Source of the DNA: Novosphingobium sp. NDB2Meth1
GTDB lineage: Bacteria; Pseudomonadota; Alphaproteobacteria; Sphingomonadales; Sphingomonadaceae
Assembly (NCBI RefSeq): GCF_900117425.1
Contig: NZ_FPEH01000032.1
Span: 310,001 to 374,000 of the forward strand
Direction: 5' to 3'
DNA: 64,000 nucleotides
Positions 26,997 through 35,818 of this stretch are shown here, in pieces. The position numbers and the translations under genes were made by a program. Each line of letters starts with the position of its first letter. The stretch's first letter is position 1. The notes under the pieces were generated by a model. It worked only from the letters and a program-made list of their open reading frames with translations, ran no database searches and had not been told where the DNA came from.

Positions 26997-29213
26997 ATGG
27001 CTACACTGCTTCTGACCGCTTTCGGCTCCATCTTCGGGGGCCCGCTGGGGGGCGCGATCGGGGCGCTGGTCGGTCGCCAGATCGACACGGCCATCATCGG
27101 CGGGCGCAAGGTCGAAGGGCCGCGGCTGAAGGACCTGACGGTCCAGACATCGAGCTACGGATCGGCATTGCCGCTGCATTTCGGGAAGATGCGGGCCGCA
27201 GGCAGCGTGATCTGGGCAACCGAACTTGTCGAACACAAGGATACGGCGGGCGGCGGCAAGGGACGGCCTTCGGTGACGAGCTATACCTACACGTCCTCGT
27301 TCGCCGTAGCGGTGAGCAGCAGGCCGATTGCGGGGATCGGGCGGGTCTGGGCCGATGGCAATCTTCTGCGCGGGGCCGACGGCGACCTCAAAGTCGGCGG
27401 CAAGCTGCGGGTCCATCTCGGGCATGGCGATCAGGCAGCGGACTTGCTGATGGCCCAGGCCGAAGGGAGCGCGCGCTGTCCCGCCTATCGCGGCCTTGCC
27501 TATGTCGTGTTCGAAGACCTCGAACTGGCGGATTATGGCAACCGCATCCCCTCGCTGACGTTCGAGATTCTCGGCGACGCGGGCAGCACGTCGATCGGCG
27601 CCGTGGCGCGGGCGATCCTGCCGGAAGCAGCGGTCAGCAATCTCGAGACCAGCCTCGCAGGGTTCAGCATCGATCAGGGGTCGGCTGGGGATGCGCTCGC
27701 GGTGATTGCCGAAGCCGTGCCCATCGCTTGTGCGGTAACGGGGGGCACCCTTTCGCTTCATGCGGCGGAACCGACCGGGTTGGTGACGCCGAGGCTGCTG
27801 CCGGCGCCAGCGGCAGCGAACAAGGATGGCCAGTCGTCCGAAGCCAAGGCGAGCGGCTGGTCGCGCAAGCGGGAACCCTTGCCGCGCGTGCGGCAATGCG
27901 GCGTCCGGTACTACGATACGGCGAGGGACTACCAGCCGGGGTTGCAGCGCGGGATCGGCCGGAGTGAGCAGGGCGACCTGCAAGTGATCGAACTGCCCGC
28001 AGCGCTCAGTGCAGCCGAAGCGCAAGCACTTGCCAGCAGCGCAGGTCGTCGCGCGGCCCGACCTGCCGACACCATCAGCTACCGCGTGACGGAGATCGAC
28101 CCGGCGATTGTCCCCGGGGCCTTCGTAGAGGCTCCGATCGCCTCTGGGCTGTGGCGCGTCGCACAGTGGGAATGGCAGCAGGATGGCGTTCTGCTGTCGC
28201 TCACCGCGTGCCCGTCAAAGGGCACGAACACTGCCCGTCCGGCGGGTGCAGCCGATGCCGGGCGTTTCAATGCTGCGATCGATCTTGCCCGCACACGGAC
28301 TGTACTGGAAGCCTTCGCCTTGCCGTGGGACGGGACCGGCAGCGGAACCAGCCCTGCGGTGTTTGCTGCGGCGTCAGGCGCCAGCGCCGGTTGGACCGGC
28401 GCCTCCCTGCTGGCCGATCTCGGCGGAGATGGTGGCGCGCTCGTCTCGATCGGCTCGACCGGCCGAACCCGGGCACGAATGGGCCACACGCTTGGAACCT
28501 TGGCCTCCGCTTCGCCGCTCCTGCTGGATCGCACATCGACGCTGGATATTGCCCTTGCCGCGCCGGATCAGACCCTGAACGAGGCGAGCCTCGCGCAGTT
28601 GCTCCAAGGCGCGAACCGTGCCCGCGTTGGCAACGAAATCGTGCAGTTCGCAAGTGCCGCACCGCTCGGTGACGGAGTGTGGCGATTGAGCAACTTGCTA
28701 CGCGGGCGCGGCGGCACCGAATGGGCCATCGGCACCCATCTCGCCAGCGAGCCGTTTGTCCTTATCGAGGACAATCTCGTGCAACTCGACCCCTCGCTGA
28801 TCGGGGATCCGGCAACGACGCGCATCGTTGCTGTTGGCCTTGGCGACACGGCGGCTGTCAGTGTGCCGATCAGCGACCCCAGCGCGACACTCCGCCCGCT
28901 CTCGCCGGTCCATGGCAAGGCTGCCCGCGAGATAGATGGCGCGATCACACTCAAGTGGACACGGCGCGCGCGCGGCGCGTGGCTGTGGCGCGATGGTGTC
29001 GACACGGCATTGAACGAAGAGACGGAGCGCTGGGAGATCGCGCTCGGTGATCCGGACACACCGGTGCTGCGCTGGCAAACGACGACCTCTGCCCTCTCGA
29101 TCACGGCGGACCAGATCGCCGGCTTGCCGACCGGTGCGCCGCACTACTTCGCGGTCCGCCAGATCGGACGGAATGCCGCTTCGACTGCGCTGCGGATCGA
29201 TTTTCCCGCCTGA
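26997..29213 (+). CDS. GTA gene 15, tail-tip megaprotein (shortened)
   Basis: A 738-aa host-interaction protein. It begins with a Gly-rich hydrophobic segment (FGSIFGGPLGGAIGALVG), then the tail-tip region with TVQTSSYGSALPLHFGKMR and FEDLELADYGNRIPSLTFE. It ends in an FN3-like part (ITLKWTRRARGAWLWRDGV). RcGTA gp15 is about 1,300 aa and carries a GTA TIM-barrel-like domain in its middle; this protein is about 560 residues shorter and I see no such segment. That loss roughly equals the extra N-terminal length of gp12 here. Confidence 0.9.
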   Translation: MATLLLTAFGSIFGGPLGGAIGALVGRQIDTAIIGGRKVEGPRLKDLTVQTSSYGSALPLHFGKMRAAGSVIWATELVEHKDTAGGGKGRPSVTSYTYTSSFAVAVSSRPIAGIGRVWADGNLLRGADGDLKVGGKLRVHLGHGDQAADLLMAQAEGSARCPAYRGLAYVVFEDLELADYGNRIPSLTFEILGDAGSTSIGAVARAILPEAAVSNLETSLAGFSIDQGSAGDALAVIAEAVPIACAVTGGTLSLHAAEPTGLVTPRLLPAPAAANKDGQSSEAKASGWSRKREPLPRVRQCGVRYYDTARDYQPGLQRGIGRSEQGDLQVIELPAALSAAEAQALASSAGRRAARPADTISYRVTEIDPAIVPGAFVEAPIASGLWRVAQWEWQQDGVLLSLTACPSKGTNTARPAGAADAGRFNAAIDLARTRTVLEAFALPWDGTGSGTSPAVFAAASGASAGWTGASLLADLGGDGGALVSIGSTGRTRARMGHTLGTLASASPLLLDRTSTLDIALAAPDQTLNEASLAQLLQGANRARVGNEIVQFASAAPLGDGVWRLSNLLRGRGGTEWAIGTHLASEPFVLIEDNLVQLDPSLIGDPATTRIVAVGLGDTAAVSVPISDPSATLRPLSPVHGKAAREIDGAITLKWTRRARGAWLWRDGVDTALNEETERWEIALGDPDTPVLRWQTTTSALSITADQIAGLPTGAPHYFAVRQIGRNAASTALRIDFPA

Positions 29214-29233
29214 CCCGAGCAAAGGAAACCGCT

Positions 29234-29689
29234 GTGACTGACCCCATGAGTTTCTCCTCCACCTCGCCGCGCCACGCTCTGCCATTGCTGTTCGCCGGGC
29301 AGAGCCAGAAGGAATTGACCGTAAACGAGGCCATGGTCGCGCTGGACGCCCTGCTCCACCCGGCGATCGAAGCAGTGGTTACCAGCCCGCCAACGGCACC
29401 AGCGAATGGACAGTGCTGGCTGGTCGGGACCGCCGCGACAGGCGTGTTCGCTGGGCAGACCGACCGCATCGCAGCGTGGAGCGAAGGCGGCTGGCGCTTC
29501 CTTGCCCCGCGCGAGGGAATGCGCGCTTATGACATCTCTTCCGCCGCATACCGAGTGTACGCGGGAGGCAGTTGGCTCGTGCCTGCCACACCGACCGCGC
29601 CAACGGGGGGCAGCGTCATTGACAACCAGGCCCGGGCCGCAATCTCTGCCATGCTGACTTCTCTACGCGCTGCAGGGGTGCTCGCCTGA
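29234..29689 (+). CDS. DUF2793 family protein at the end of the GTA cluster
   Basis: A 151-aa protein of the DUF2793 family, often found after phage tail-fibre genes. It shows LPLLFAGQSQKELTVNEAMV then ALDALLHPAIEAVV, and further on ANGQCWLVGTAATGVFAG and GGWRFLAPREGMRAYD. The start is a GTG at 29234 with AAAGGA seven bases upstream. It lies 20 bp after gp15 and is the last gene of the cluster. A role as tail-fibre tip or receptor contact is plausible, not shown. Confidence 0.8.
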   Translation: MTDPMSFSSTSPRHALPLLFAGQSQKELTVNEAMVALDALLHPAIEAVVTSPPTAPANGQCWLVGTAATGVFAGQTDRIAAWSEGGWRFLAPREGMRAYDISSAAYRVYAGGSWLVPATPTAPTGGSVIDNQARAAISAMLTSLRAAGVLA

Positions 29690-29780
29690 CACGCTTGCCC
29701 CTTTTGGTCAGGTCATGGGGGATGCCGCCATTTGCGAGGCCATCTCCGCGCGGGTTTTGTGGCTTACATGTCTGGTTTTA

Positions 29781-29826
29781 GTTGCCTTTTGGCAACAGGC
29801 TGCACTCACGTTTGCTTGCAAGCAAA
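29781..29826. promoter_or_regulatory. Dyads in the ompA-type gene leader
   Basis: Two symmetrical elements precede the porin gene: GTTGCC-TTTT-GGCAAC (29781-29796), a six-bp hairpin, and the perfect 16-base palindrome TTTGCTTGCAAGCAAA (29811-29826). They could be an operator, an mRNA-stabilising leader hairpin or the GTA 3' end. No U-run follows. Confidence 0.45.
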
Positions 29827-29887
29827 AACGAGAGCCGCTAATGGCGAGAGCACCCGAGGCATGACTTCGAATAAAGGGGAAATGAGA

Positions 29888-30994
29888 ATGCGGAAACTGC
29901 TCGTGGGCTTGGCCCTGGCGTCGACGGCGCTCGCAACGCCGGCGCTCGCCAAGAAGGATTCCTGGTACGTCGAGGTCGATGCTGGCGCGATGATCGTCGA
30001 AAAGACCGATCTTGCGATCGCTGGTGTCGCTAACGCCGCCACTCTCAAGAACGACACCGGCTACGACATCGGCGGTGTCGTTGGTTACGACTTCGGTGGC
30101 TTCCGCCTCGAGTCCGAAATCGGCTACCGCCGCGCTCGCGCTGACCGCGTCACCGACAGCACCGGTGCCACTGCTGACCGTGCAAGCGGCACGCTGACGG
30201 GCCGTTCGCAGGCCCTGAGCTACATGGTCAACGGCCTGCTCGACTTCGGTCCCGATGACGGCCTGCAGGCCTTTGTCGGTGGCGGTGTTGGCGTTGCTAA
30301 CGTCAAGTATGTCATCTCGACGGCCGGCTTCGGCGGTGCCAACGACTCCGACACTCGCTTCGCATGGCAGGCGCTCGCTGGCGTGCGCACCCCGCTCACC
30401 AGCCACTGGGACCTGGGTCTGAAGTATCGCTATTTCAGCGTCGACAAGCTCAACTTCGTGGGCAATGGCGCACTGAGCGGTGCGGCCATCAACAGCCAGT
30501 GGCGCTCGCACTCGATCCTGGGCACGCTGGCTTACAACTTCGGCGGCGACAAGCCGGCGCCGATGCCGGAACCGCCGGCTCCGCCCCCGCCGCCGCCCCC
30601 GCCGCCCCCGCCGCCCCCGCCGCCCCCGCCGCCTGCTCCGGTCTGCAACAAGGGTCCGTACATCGTGTTCTTCGACTGGGATAAGTCGAACATCACGCCT
30701 GAGGCGGCAACCATCCTGGACAACGCAGTTACGGCCTACGGCAACTGCGCCAGCGTTCCGATCATGCTCGCCGGTTACACCGACCGTTCGGGTATGCCGA
30801 AGTACAACCTCGGCCTGTCGCAGCGCCGCAACGATGCGGTCCGTGGCTACCTGACCGCCCACGGCATTCCCGATGGTTCGATCACCAGCCAGGCATTCGG
30901 TGAAGCCAACCCGCGCGTTCCGACCGCCGACGGCGTCAAGGAACTCCAGAACCGCCGCGTGGAAATCACATACGGTCCGGGCTCGGGCATGTAA
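29888..30994 (+). CDS. OmpA-family outer-membrane protein with polyproline linker
   Basis: Abundant-type outer-membrane protein: signal peptide MRKLLVGLALASTALATPALA, an eight-strand beta-barrel (about 25-225), a long proline linker, and a C-terminal OmpA peptidoglycan-binding domain. The domain shows YIVFFDWDKSNITPEA, YTDRSGMPKYNLGLSQRRND and LQNRRVEITY. The ATG at 29888 fits the signal peptide and AAAGGGGA spacing; the ATG at 29882 is an alternative. The linker is coded by a 9-base tandem repeat. A strong terminator follows. It probably anchors the outer membrane to the wall. Confidence 0.93.
   Translation: MRKLLVGLALASTALATPALAKKDSWYVEVDAGAMIVEKTDLAIAGVANAATLKNDTGYDIGGVVGYDFGGFRLESEIGYRRARADRVTDSTGATADRASGTLTGRSQALSYMVNGLLDFGPDDGLQAFVGGGVGVANVKYVISTAGFGGANDSDTRFAWQALAGVRTPLTSHWDLGLKYRYFSVDKLNFVGNGALSGAAINSQWRSHSILGTLAYNFGGDKPAPMPEPPAPPPPPPPPPPPPPPPPPPAPVCNKGPYIVFFDWDKSNITPEAATILDNAVTAYGNCASVPIMLAGYTDRSGMPKYNLGLSQRRNDAVRGYLTAHGIPDGSITSQAFGEANPRVPTADGVKELQNRRVEITYGPGSGM
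30592..30627 (+). repeat. 9-bp tandem repeat coding polyproline
   Basis: Four perfect copies of GCCGCCCCC (30592, 30601, 30610, 30619) plus partial copies on both sides, in frame, in the OmpA linker. Each unit codes three prolines, so copy-number changes would lengthen or shorten the linker without a frameshift. Confidence 0.85.
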
Positions 30995-31020
30995 GCTCGG
31001 CAGCAGCCGGAAAAGATTGG

Positions 31021-31050
31021 GGGGCCGGAGCAATCCGGCCCCCTTTTTTT
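31021..31050 (+). terminator. Rho-independent terminator after the OmpA-type gene
   Basis: GGGGCCGGA and TCCGGCCCC form a perfect nine-bp stem with the GNRA-type loop GCAA, followed by C and seven T (31044-31050). It lies 27 bp after the stop. Confidence 0.93.
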
Positions 31051-31131
31051 GGCTGAAGCGGCCGAGGCGAGCTTTGGGAATTTAGGTCATCAAAGCGGCA
31101 GCCACGCGAGCGCGGCACCCCGTTTGCGTAT

Positions 31132-32691
31132 TCAGCGCTCGCGACTTATGAGATCGCGGCGGCAGACCTCGAGCGCAACCAAAGCGAACGGCACAACCAC
31201 GAGGATGCCCGCCAGCCCGATGCGCAAGTTTGCCCCGAACGCGCCCGAGATCTTGCCGGCGGCATAGGGCCCTAGCGCGAGGCCGACCATTGTCGCAAAG
31301 AGGAAGAAGGCCGCCGTTGCCGTAGCGCGGGTCGTAGCCGGCACAATATTGACGATCGTTCCGGCAGCTCCGCCAAGCGCACAGCTGGCGAGGAACCACA
31401 TTGGGAACACGCAGATGTAGACGACGGTTAGTGAATGAGTCGCCAGCATGATGCAGTTCGGAACCAGCGATGTGAGCAATGCTGCGATCACCACAAGGAT
31501 ACGCCGCGAATGGAATCGGTCGCCAGCCAGCCGATCTCCCATTGCCCCGCCAGCGATGACGCCCAGCGCGCCGCCCATAGCGGCCGATCCCCCGACAATC
31601 AGCGCCACAGCGCCGGCCGACGCGCCGAACTCGCGGATCACCAGAGAAGGCCCGAACGCCGAGTTGGCGTACGTAATCACGCACATAAGACCGTAGCCGA
31701 GGTTTAGCCCGACCACGGACTTCGAAGCCCAAATCACGCGGAAGGCTTCGGGATCGTCGTGGCGCAAAGCGATGGCCCATGACGCAATGGCGTATGTTCC
31801 GATACCGAGAGCAATCCACTGCGCAGGATCACCGATCAGGTACGAAAGCACCGTACCGAGCATGGCAAGACCAGCAGCGATGGCGAGATTGCCGAGCAGG
31901 GCCGACGCGCCGCGCCGGGCCGCAGCCAAAAGCGTGAATGGCGGGACTATTGCGGCCAGATCTCGCACGAACGCCGCCAGCGTCGCAGCCTGAGGCGCGG
32001 GGCGAGAAGTGCCATCCAGCGGCAGTGCCTCGAAGCGACCACGGATCGGCTCCCTGAGGCTGCGCACCCAAAACGCAAGCGCAAGGCCGGGCAGGCCGAC
32101 GGCAAGGAAGGCCGCTTGCCATCCGGCCAGTCCAAACGGTCGCTCGGCAAGCGGGAAGGCGTTGTTCCAGCCGCCTGCAATTGCAGTACCAATGTAGAGC
32201 GAGAAGCCGCCGCCGAGGTAGATACCCGAAGAGAAGATCGCCACTGCAGTCGCGCGGCGATGCGCCGGGAAGTAATCCCCCAGCAGGGAGTACGAGCAGG
32301 GCCCGGCCGTTGCCTCGCCTACCCCGACACCGATCCGCGCCGCGCCGAGCTGGAGAAAGCTGCGCGAGAGGCCTGAGAGCGCCGTCATCACCGACCACAG
32401 CGCGAGCCCTGCCGCCAGCACGCGCGTGCGCATCGCACGGTCTGCCAGCTTGCCAAGTGGAATACCGAAAAGGGCGTAAAAAACGCCGAACGCCGTGCCG
32501 TAGAGGAAGCCGAATTGGGCATCCGAGATGCCGAGATCGTGCTTGATATCCACGGCGAGGATCGTCAGCAGCTGACGATCAACGAAATTGACGATGTAGA
32601 CTATGACCAGGACGAGCAGCGCGTACCAGCTGTAGCGGTCAACACCGAACCATTGCTTCGGCTTATCCGTCATCTCCATACTTGGTGCCAT
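31132..32691 (-). CDS. MFS transporter
   Basis: A 519-aa inner-membrane transporter with about twelve helices and a long central loop (about 215-260). The loop-2 motif is GIPLGKLADRAMRTRVL, and helix 4-5 reads GVGEATAGPCSYSLLGDYFP, like the Spinster-type MFS proteins common in sphingomonads (SYSWYALLVLVIVYIVNFVDRQ). The substrate cannot be predicted. The start at 32691 overlaps the end of queC by 29 bp; in-frame ATGs at 32679 and 32673 would reduce this. Confidence 0.85.
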   Translation of the reverse strand: MAPSMEMTDKPKQWFGVDRYSWYALLVLVIVYIVNFVDRQLLTILAVDIKHDLGISDAQFGFLYGTAFGVFYALFGIPLGKLADRAMRTRVLAAGLALWSVMTALSGLSRSFLQLGAARIGVGVGEATAGPCSYSLLGDYFPAHRRATAVAIFSSGIYLGGGFSLYIGTAIAGGWNNAFPLAERPFGLAGWQAAFLAVGLPGLALAFWVRSLREPIRGRFEALPLDGTSRPAPQAATLAAFVRDLAAIVPPFTLLAAARRGASALLGNLAIAAGLAMLGTVLSYLIGDPAQWIALGIGTYAIASWAIALRHDDPEAFRVIWASKSVVGLNLGYGLMCVITYANSAFGPSLVIREFGASAGAVALIVGGSAAMGGALGVIAGGAMGDRLAGDRFHSRRILVVIAALLTSLVPNCIMLATHSLTVVYICVFPMWFLASCALGGAAGTIVNIVPATTRATATAAFFLFATMVGLALGPYAAGKISGAFGANLRIGLAGILVVVPFALVALEVCRRDLISRER

Positions 32692-33367
32692 CCTCTATCC
32701 CGGCTGCATCGAATCCCGCGCGCCGCAAACGGCAGCTGTCGCACACGCCGCAGGCTCGGCCGTCGGGCAGCGGGTCGTAGCAAGACCAGCTGGCCGCAGG
32801 ATCGAGCCCGAGACGGGCCGCTTCTTGCGCGATTTCGCTTTTTCTGAGGTGTTGGAGCGGAGCGTGAACCCGCACGGTGCCGCCCTGGTCGCCAAGTTTG
32901 GTGGCAACCCGGGCGAGATTTTCAAAGCCGCCGATGAATTCCGGCCGACAATCGGGATAGCCGGAGTAGTCGAGCGCATTGACCCCGATGAAGAGATCCG
33001 ATGCACCCGCCGCTTCGGCCCATGCCAGGGCAAGCGACAGAAACACGAGATTGCGGGCCGGGACGTAAGTAACTGGAATATCATCGCCCACGCCGTCCTT
33101 GGGCACGGCGATGTCCGCCGTCAGGGCTGATCCGCCGAACTGACGCAGATCGAGCGGGAGGATCACCTGACGCTCGACCCCCAGCGCCTTTGCGATCCCT
33201 CGCGCAGCTTCGATCTCGACGCGATGACGCTGGTTGTAGTCGATCGTCAGCGCCAGAACCCGAAAGCCCTGCTCACGTGCAAGTGCCGCACAGACCATGG
33301 AATCAAGCCCGCCCGAAAGCAGAACAACAGCAAGAGGGGCTTGTTGGGAAACGGCTTCAGCTACCAT
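32663..33367 (-). CDS. queC: 7-cyano-7-deazaguanine (preQ0) synthase
   Basis: Makes preQ0 from 7-carboxy-7-deazaguanine, ATP and ammonia for queuosine in tRNA. The 234-aa protein has the PP-loop motif VVLLSGGLDSMVCAAL and the signatures TYVPARNLVFLSLA and VNALDYSGYPDCRPEF. The four-cysteine zinc site is at the end (SWSCYDPLPDGRACGVCDSC). No queD, queE or queF lies in the window. It shares its transcript with the MFS transporter, whose start it overlaps. Confidence 0.95.
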   Translation of the reverse strand: MVAEAVSQQAPLAVVLLSGGLDSMVCAALAREQGFRVLALTIDYNQRHRVEIEAARGIAKALGVERQVILPLDLRQFGGSALTADIAVPKDGVGDDIPVTYVPARNLVFLSLALAWAEAAGASDLFIGVNALDYSGYPDCRPEFIGGFENLARVATKLGDQGGTVRVHAPLQHLRKSEIAQEAARLGLDPAASWSCYDPLPDGRACGVCDSCRLRRAGFDAAGIEDGTKYGDDG

Positions 33368-33416
33368 GCCGCAGAGCTAAAGCCATGCACCGCGCGTGGC
33401 AATCCTCAGTGCGAAA

Positions 33417-33866
33417 TCAGGAGGTACAAGCGCCAACGCGTCGCACCTCGGCGCGGACATTGAAGGGCAGCCCTTGCGCAATACCCTGCGTTTCCAGCTG
33501 AACCAGTTGCGCACTCTCGAAGCGAACCGACGTTTGGCCGTAACCGTTGCCCGGGCAGGTGTAGTGCACGGTTACCGTATCAGCCGTATCCTGCACGGTG
33601 AAGCTGCGGCACGCCTCGCGCATGTGGCGAATCTGGATCAGACGGCGACCGCTCTCGATGCAGATCCGGCTCCGACCTCCCGCCAGATCGCGATCGCGCA
33701 CTTCCCATTGACCAGGCTGCAGCAGATCCAGCATGGCAAGCGACGGCCGCTGCGCAGCAAGTGTCGGTCCCGCAAAGGCCAGCAGCGCAAATGCGGCGGC
33801 GCCCAACGCCCAAACAACCGGGCGCAGCGCAACATGGGTAACGAGGCGCAGCAGGCGGTCCATCAT
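33417..33866 (-). CDS. Small exported or membrane-anchored protein (DUF3617-like)
   Basis: About 149 aa from the ATG at 33866; a longer frame to a TTG at 33965 lacks a ribosome-binding site. The N-terminus has a hydrophobic signal or anchor (VVWALGAAAFALLAFAGPTLAA). The mature part contains LLQPGQWEVRDRD, RICIESGRRLIQIRH, CRSFTVQDTADTVTVHYTC and a final GACTS, with four cysteines that may form disulfides. The W-E-V start and paired Cys resemble DUF3617 periplasmic proteins. Function unknown. It lies upstream of queC (49 bp) on the same strand. Confidence 0.65.
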   Translation of the reverse strand: MMDRLLRLVTHVALRPVVWALGAAAFALLAFAGPTLAAQRPSLAMLDLLQPGQWEVRDRDLAGGRSRICIESGRRLIQIRHMREACRSFTVQDTADTVTVHYTCPGNGYGQTSVRFESAQLVQLETQGIAQGLPFNVRAEVRRVGACTS

Positions 33867-33980
33867 GCAGGCGCGTACCCCAAAGTGATCCGGCACCATG
33901 CCGGTTCGCCGAAATTCAATATAGGCCAATTTGCGCTGCGTTAAAGTGTTCTTTGGCAGCGACAAACCGAATCGGATGGA

Positions 33981-34889
33981 TCAGTCGAGATCGATCTCGA
34001 AAACCTTCGAGCAAAACGCGCAGTCGACGAGAATCAGGCCGTCCTCGTTCCGCATTTCCTCGCGCTCTGCCGCTCCGAACCGCCCCAGAACCGAGCGGTA
34101 ATAGTCACCGCTGCAGCGGCAGCCTTTGACGAGGCGCGTGCCTCGCTCCACCCGGACTTCGTTCTCCTCGTGAAACAGGCGCCAGAGGACGGTCTCAAGG
34201 TCGAGACCGGGGTCAACGAGCTCGGCAGGCGAAACCGCACCGCCCATGATGCGCATGTGCTCCCATTCCGGGTGATCGAGCTGGACGTGAAGCCGCTCGC
34301 GTCCCTCCTCGCCTTCGGGCAAGTGCTGGATCAGCAGACCGCCAGCGACACAGCCATTGGCATCACTGCGGATACCGACCCGGATCAGCGTCGGAATCTG
34401 TTCCGACTGGAAGAAGTAACTTTCGCAGGCCGCCGCCAGCGTTTCACCCTCCAGCGGCACGATGCCCTGATAGCGCTGATCGGTCGCCGCGAGATCGAAT
34501 GTGATCGCGAGGTAACCGTCGCCGAACAGGGCGTGGAGCGTCGGGCTCGGGCCGAGGTCATCGAGCCGCGCCCGGTCGAACCGGGCATAGCCGCGCAGTT
34601 CGCCGGCGCGGTAGTCGCAAACCAGCAGATCGATCACCCCGTCCTGCGTCTGCGCCTGCATGGTCAGTTGGCTCTGCTCATCCTTGAGCAGCGAGCCGAG
34701 CAAGGCGGCGAGTACCAGCGCCTCGGCCAAAAGGTGACGAATTGGCGCAGGATAGGCGTGCGCCGCGATCACATCATCAAGCATCGGGCCAAGCCGCACC
34801 ACGCGCCCGCGTGCGTCGCGATCCGGCACGGTGAAGGTCAGGACCCGGTCGAACCCGGTCGTTCCCGCGGATGCGCTACTGTCCGACAT
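33981..34889 (-). CDS. hslO: Redox-regulated chaperone Hsp33
   Basis: Holdase chaperone switched on by oxidation and heat. With the ATG at 34889 it has 302 aa. The C-terminal zinc/redox switch is intact: GCRCSGD and DCAFCSK give the CxC...CxxC pattern. Other landmarks are HLLAEALVLAALLGSLLKDE and GGLLIQHLPEGEE. A longer frame running to 35411 lies inside argF and is not used. The start is two bases after the argF stop, so it is the third gene of argD-argF-hslO. Confidence 0.94.
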   Translation of the reverse strand: MSDSSASAGTTGFDRVLTFTVPDRDARGRVVRLGPMLDDVIAAHAYPAPIRHLLAEALVLAALLGSLLKDEQSQLTMQAQTQDGVIDLLVCDYRAGELRGYARFDRARLDDLGPSPTLHALFGDGYLAITFDLAATDQRYQGIVPLEGETLAAACESYFFQSEQIPTLIRVGIRSDANGCVAGGLLIQHLPEGEEGRERLHVQLDHPEWEHMRIMGGAVSPAELVDPGLDLETVLWRLFHEENEVRVERGTRLVKGCRCSGDYYRSVLGRFGAAEREEMRNEDGLILVDCAFCSKVFEIDLD

Positions 34890-34891
34890 GC

Positions 34892-35818
34892 TCAGATCTG
34901 CCCGAAGGCCCAACGCAGGATCGACTTCTGGGCGTGGATGCGGTTCTCCGCCTCGTCCCACACCACGGATTGCGGCCCGTCGAGCACCTCGTCGGTCACT
35001 TCCTCCCCCCGGTGGGCGGGCAGGCAGTGCAGCAGGACAGCATCGGGTTTTGCCTCCGCCATGAGCGCTGAATTGACCTGAAATGGCGTCATGGCGGCTA
35101 GCTTGGCTTCGGCATGGGCCTGGCCCATTGATATCCACGTATCGGTCACCACCACGTCGGCCCCGCGAACGGCATCGGCAGCATTGCGGTACGTATCGAT
35201 GCGAGCACCCCCGGCACGGGCAGCGGCAATGAAGGCGGGATCGCTGTCGTAGCCTTCCGGTACGCCGATGCGGACGTTGAACTTCATCAGCCCCGCCGCC
35301 TCGACAAACGAATTGAGCACGTTGTTGCCATCGCCCAGCCAAGCCACTTCGAGGCCAGGCAGCGCCTTGCCGTGTTCGAGCAGGGTCTGCAGATCGGCGA
35401 CGATCTGGCAAGGGTGCGACAGGTCAGTCAACCCATTGATCACCGGCACGCTGGCATAGTGGGCCAGTTCCTCAAGCTTCGCGTGATCATCGGTGCGCAG
35501 CATGATGGCGTCCGCCATGCGGCTTAGTACGCGGGCCGTATCGGCTATGGTTTCCCCCCGCCCGAGCTGGGTCGTGCCGGCATCAAGCACGATGCCGCTG
35601 CCACCAAGCTGGCGAATGCCGATGTCGAACGAGACTCGCGTGCGCGTGGAGTTCTTCTCGAACACCATGGCGAGGACCCGGCCTTTCAACGGTGCATCGG
35701 CATCAGGCTGGCCCTTGGGCAGCCCGCGCCGCGCCGCCTTGCGATCCATTGCATCGCCGAGGATTGCGGCGAGGGCATCCCCGCCGACATCGCTCAGGCT
35801 GAGGAAGTGCCGGGTCAT
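34892..35818 (-). CDS. argF: Ornithine carbamoyltransferase
   Basis: Arginine synthesis enzyme joining carbamoyl phosphate and ornithine to citrulline. The 308-aa protein has the carbamoyl-phosphate motif [12 protein letters not shown], the ornithine-side [14 protein letters not shown] and the catalytic [10 protein letters not shown]. Its ATG overlaps the argD stop by four bases (35815-35818), so the two are coupled. hslO follows immediately. Confidence 0.96.
   Translation of the reverse strand: MTRHFLSLSDVGGDALAAILGDAMDRKAARRGLPKGQPDADAPLKGRVLAMVFEKNSTRTRVSFDIGIRQLGGSGIVLDAGTTQLGRGETIADTARVLSRMADAIMLRTDDHAKLEELAHYASVPVINGLTDLSHPCQIVADLQTLLEHGKALPGLEVAWLGDGNNVLNSFVEAAGLMKFNVRIGVPEGYDSDPAFIAAARAGGARIDTYRNAADAVRGADVVVTDTWISMGQAHAEAKLAAMTPFQVNSALMAEAKPDAVLLHCLPAHRGEEVTDEVLDGPQSVVWDEAENRIHAQKSILRWAFGQI

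Noticed and set aside
15463-29689. Reading the cluster as an ordinary integrated prophage
   Set aside because: No integrase, repressor, replication, lysis or attachment repeats are present, and gene order follows the GTA pattern.
34890-35411. Longer Hsp33 frame extending to 35411
   Set aside because: The extension lies inside argF in another frame and has no similarity to Hsp33; the ATG at 34889 fits the family.
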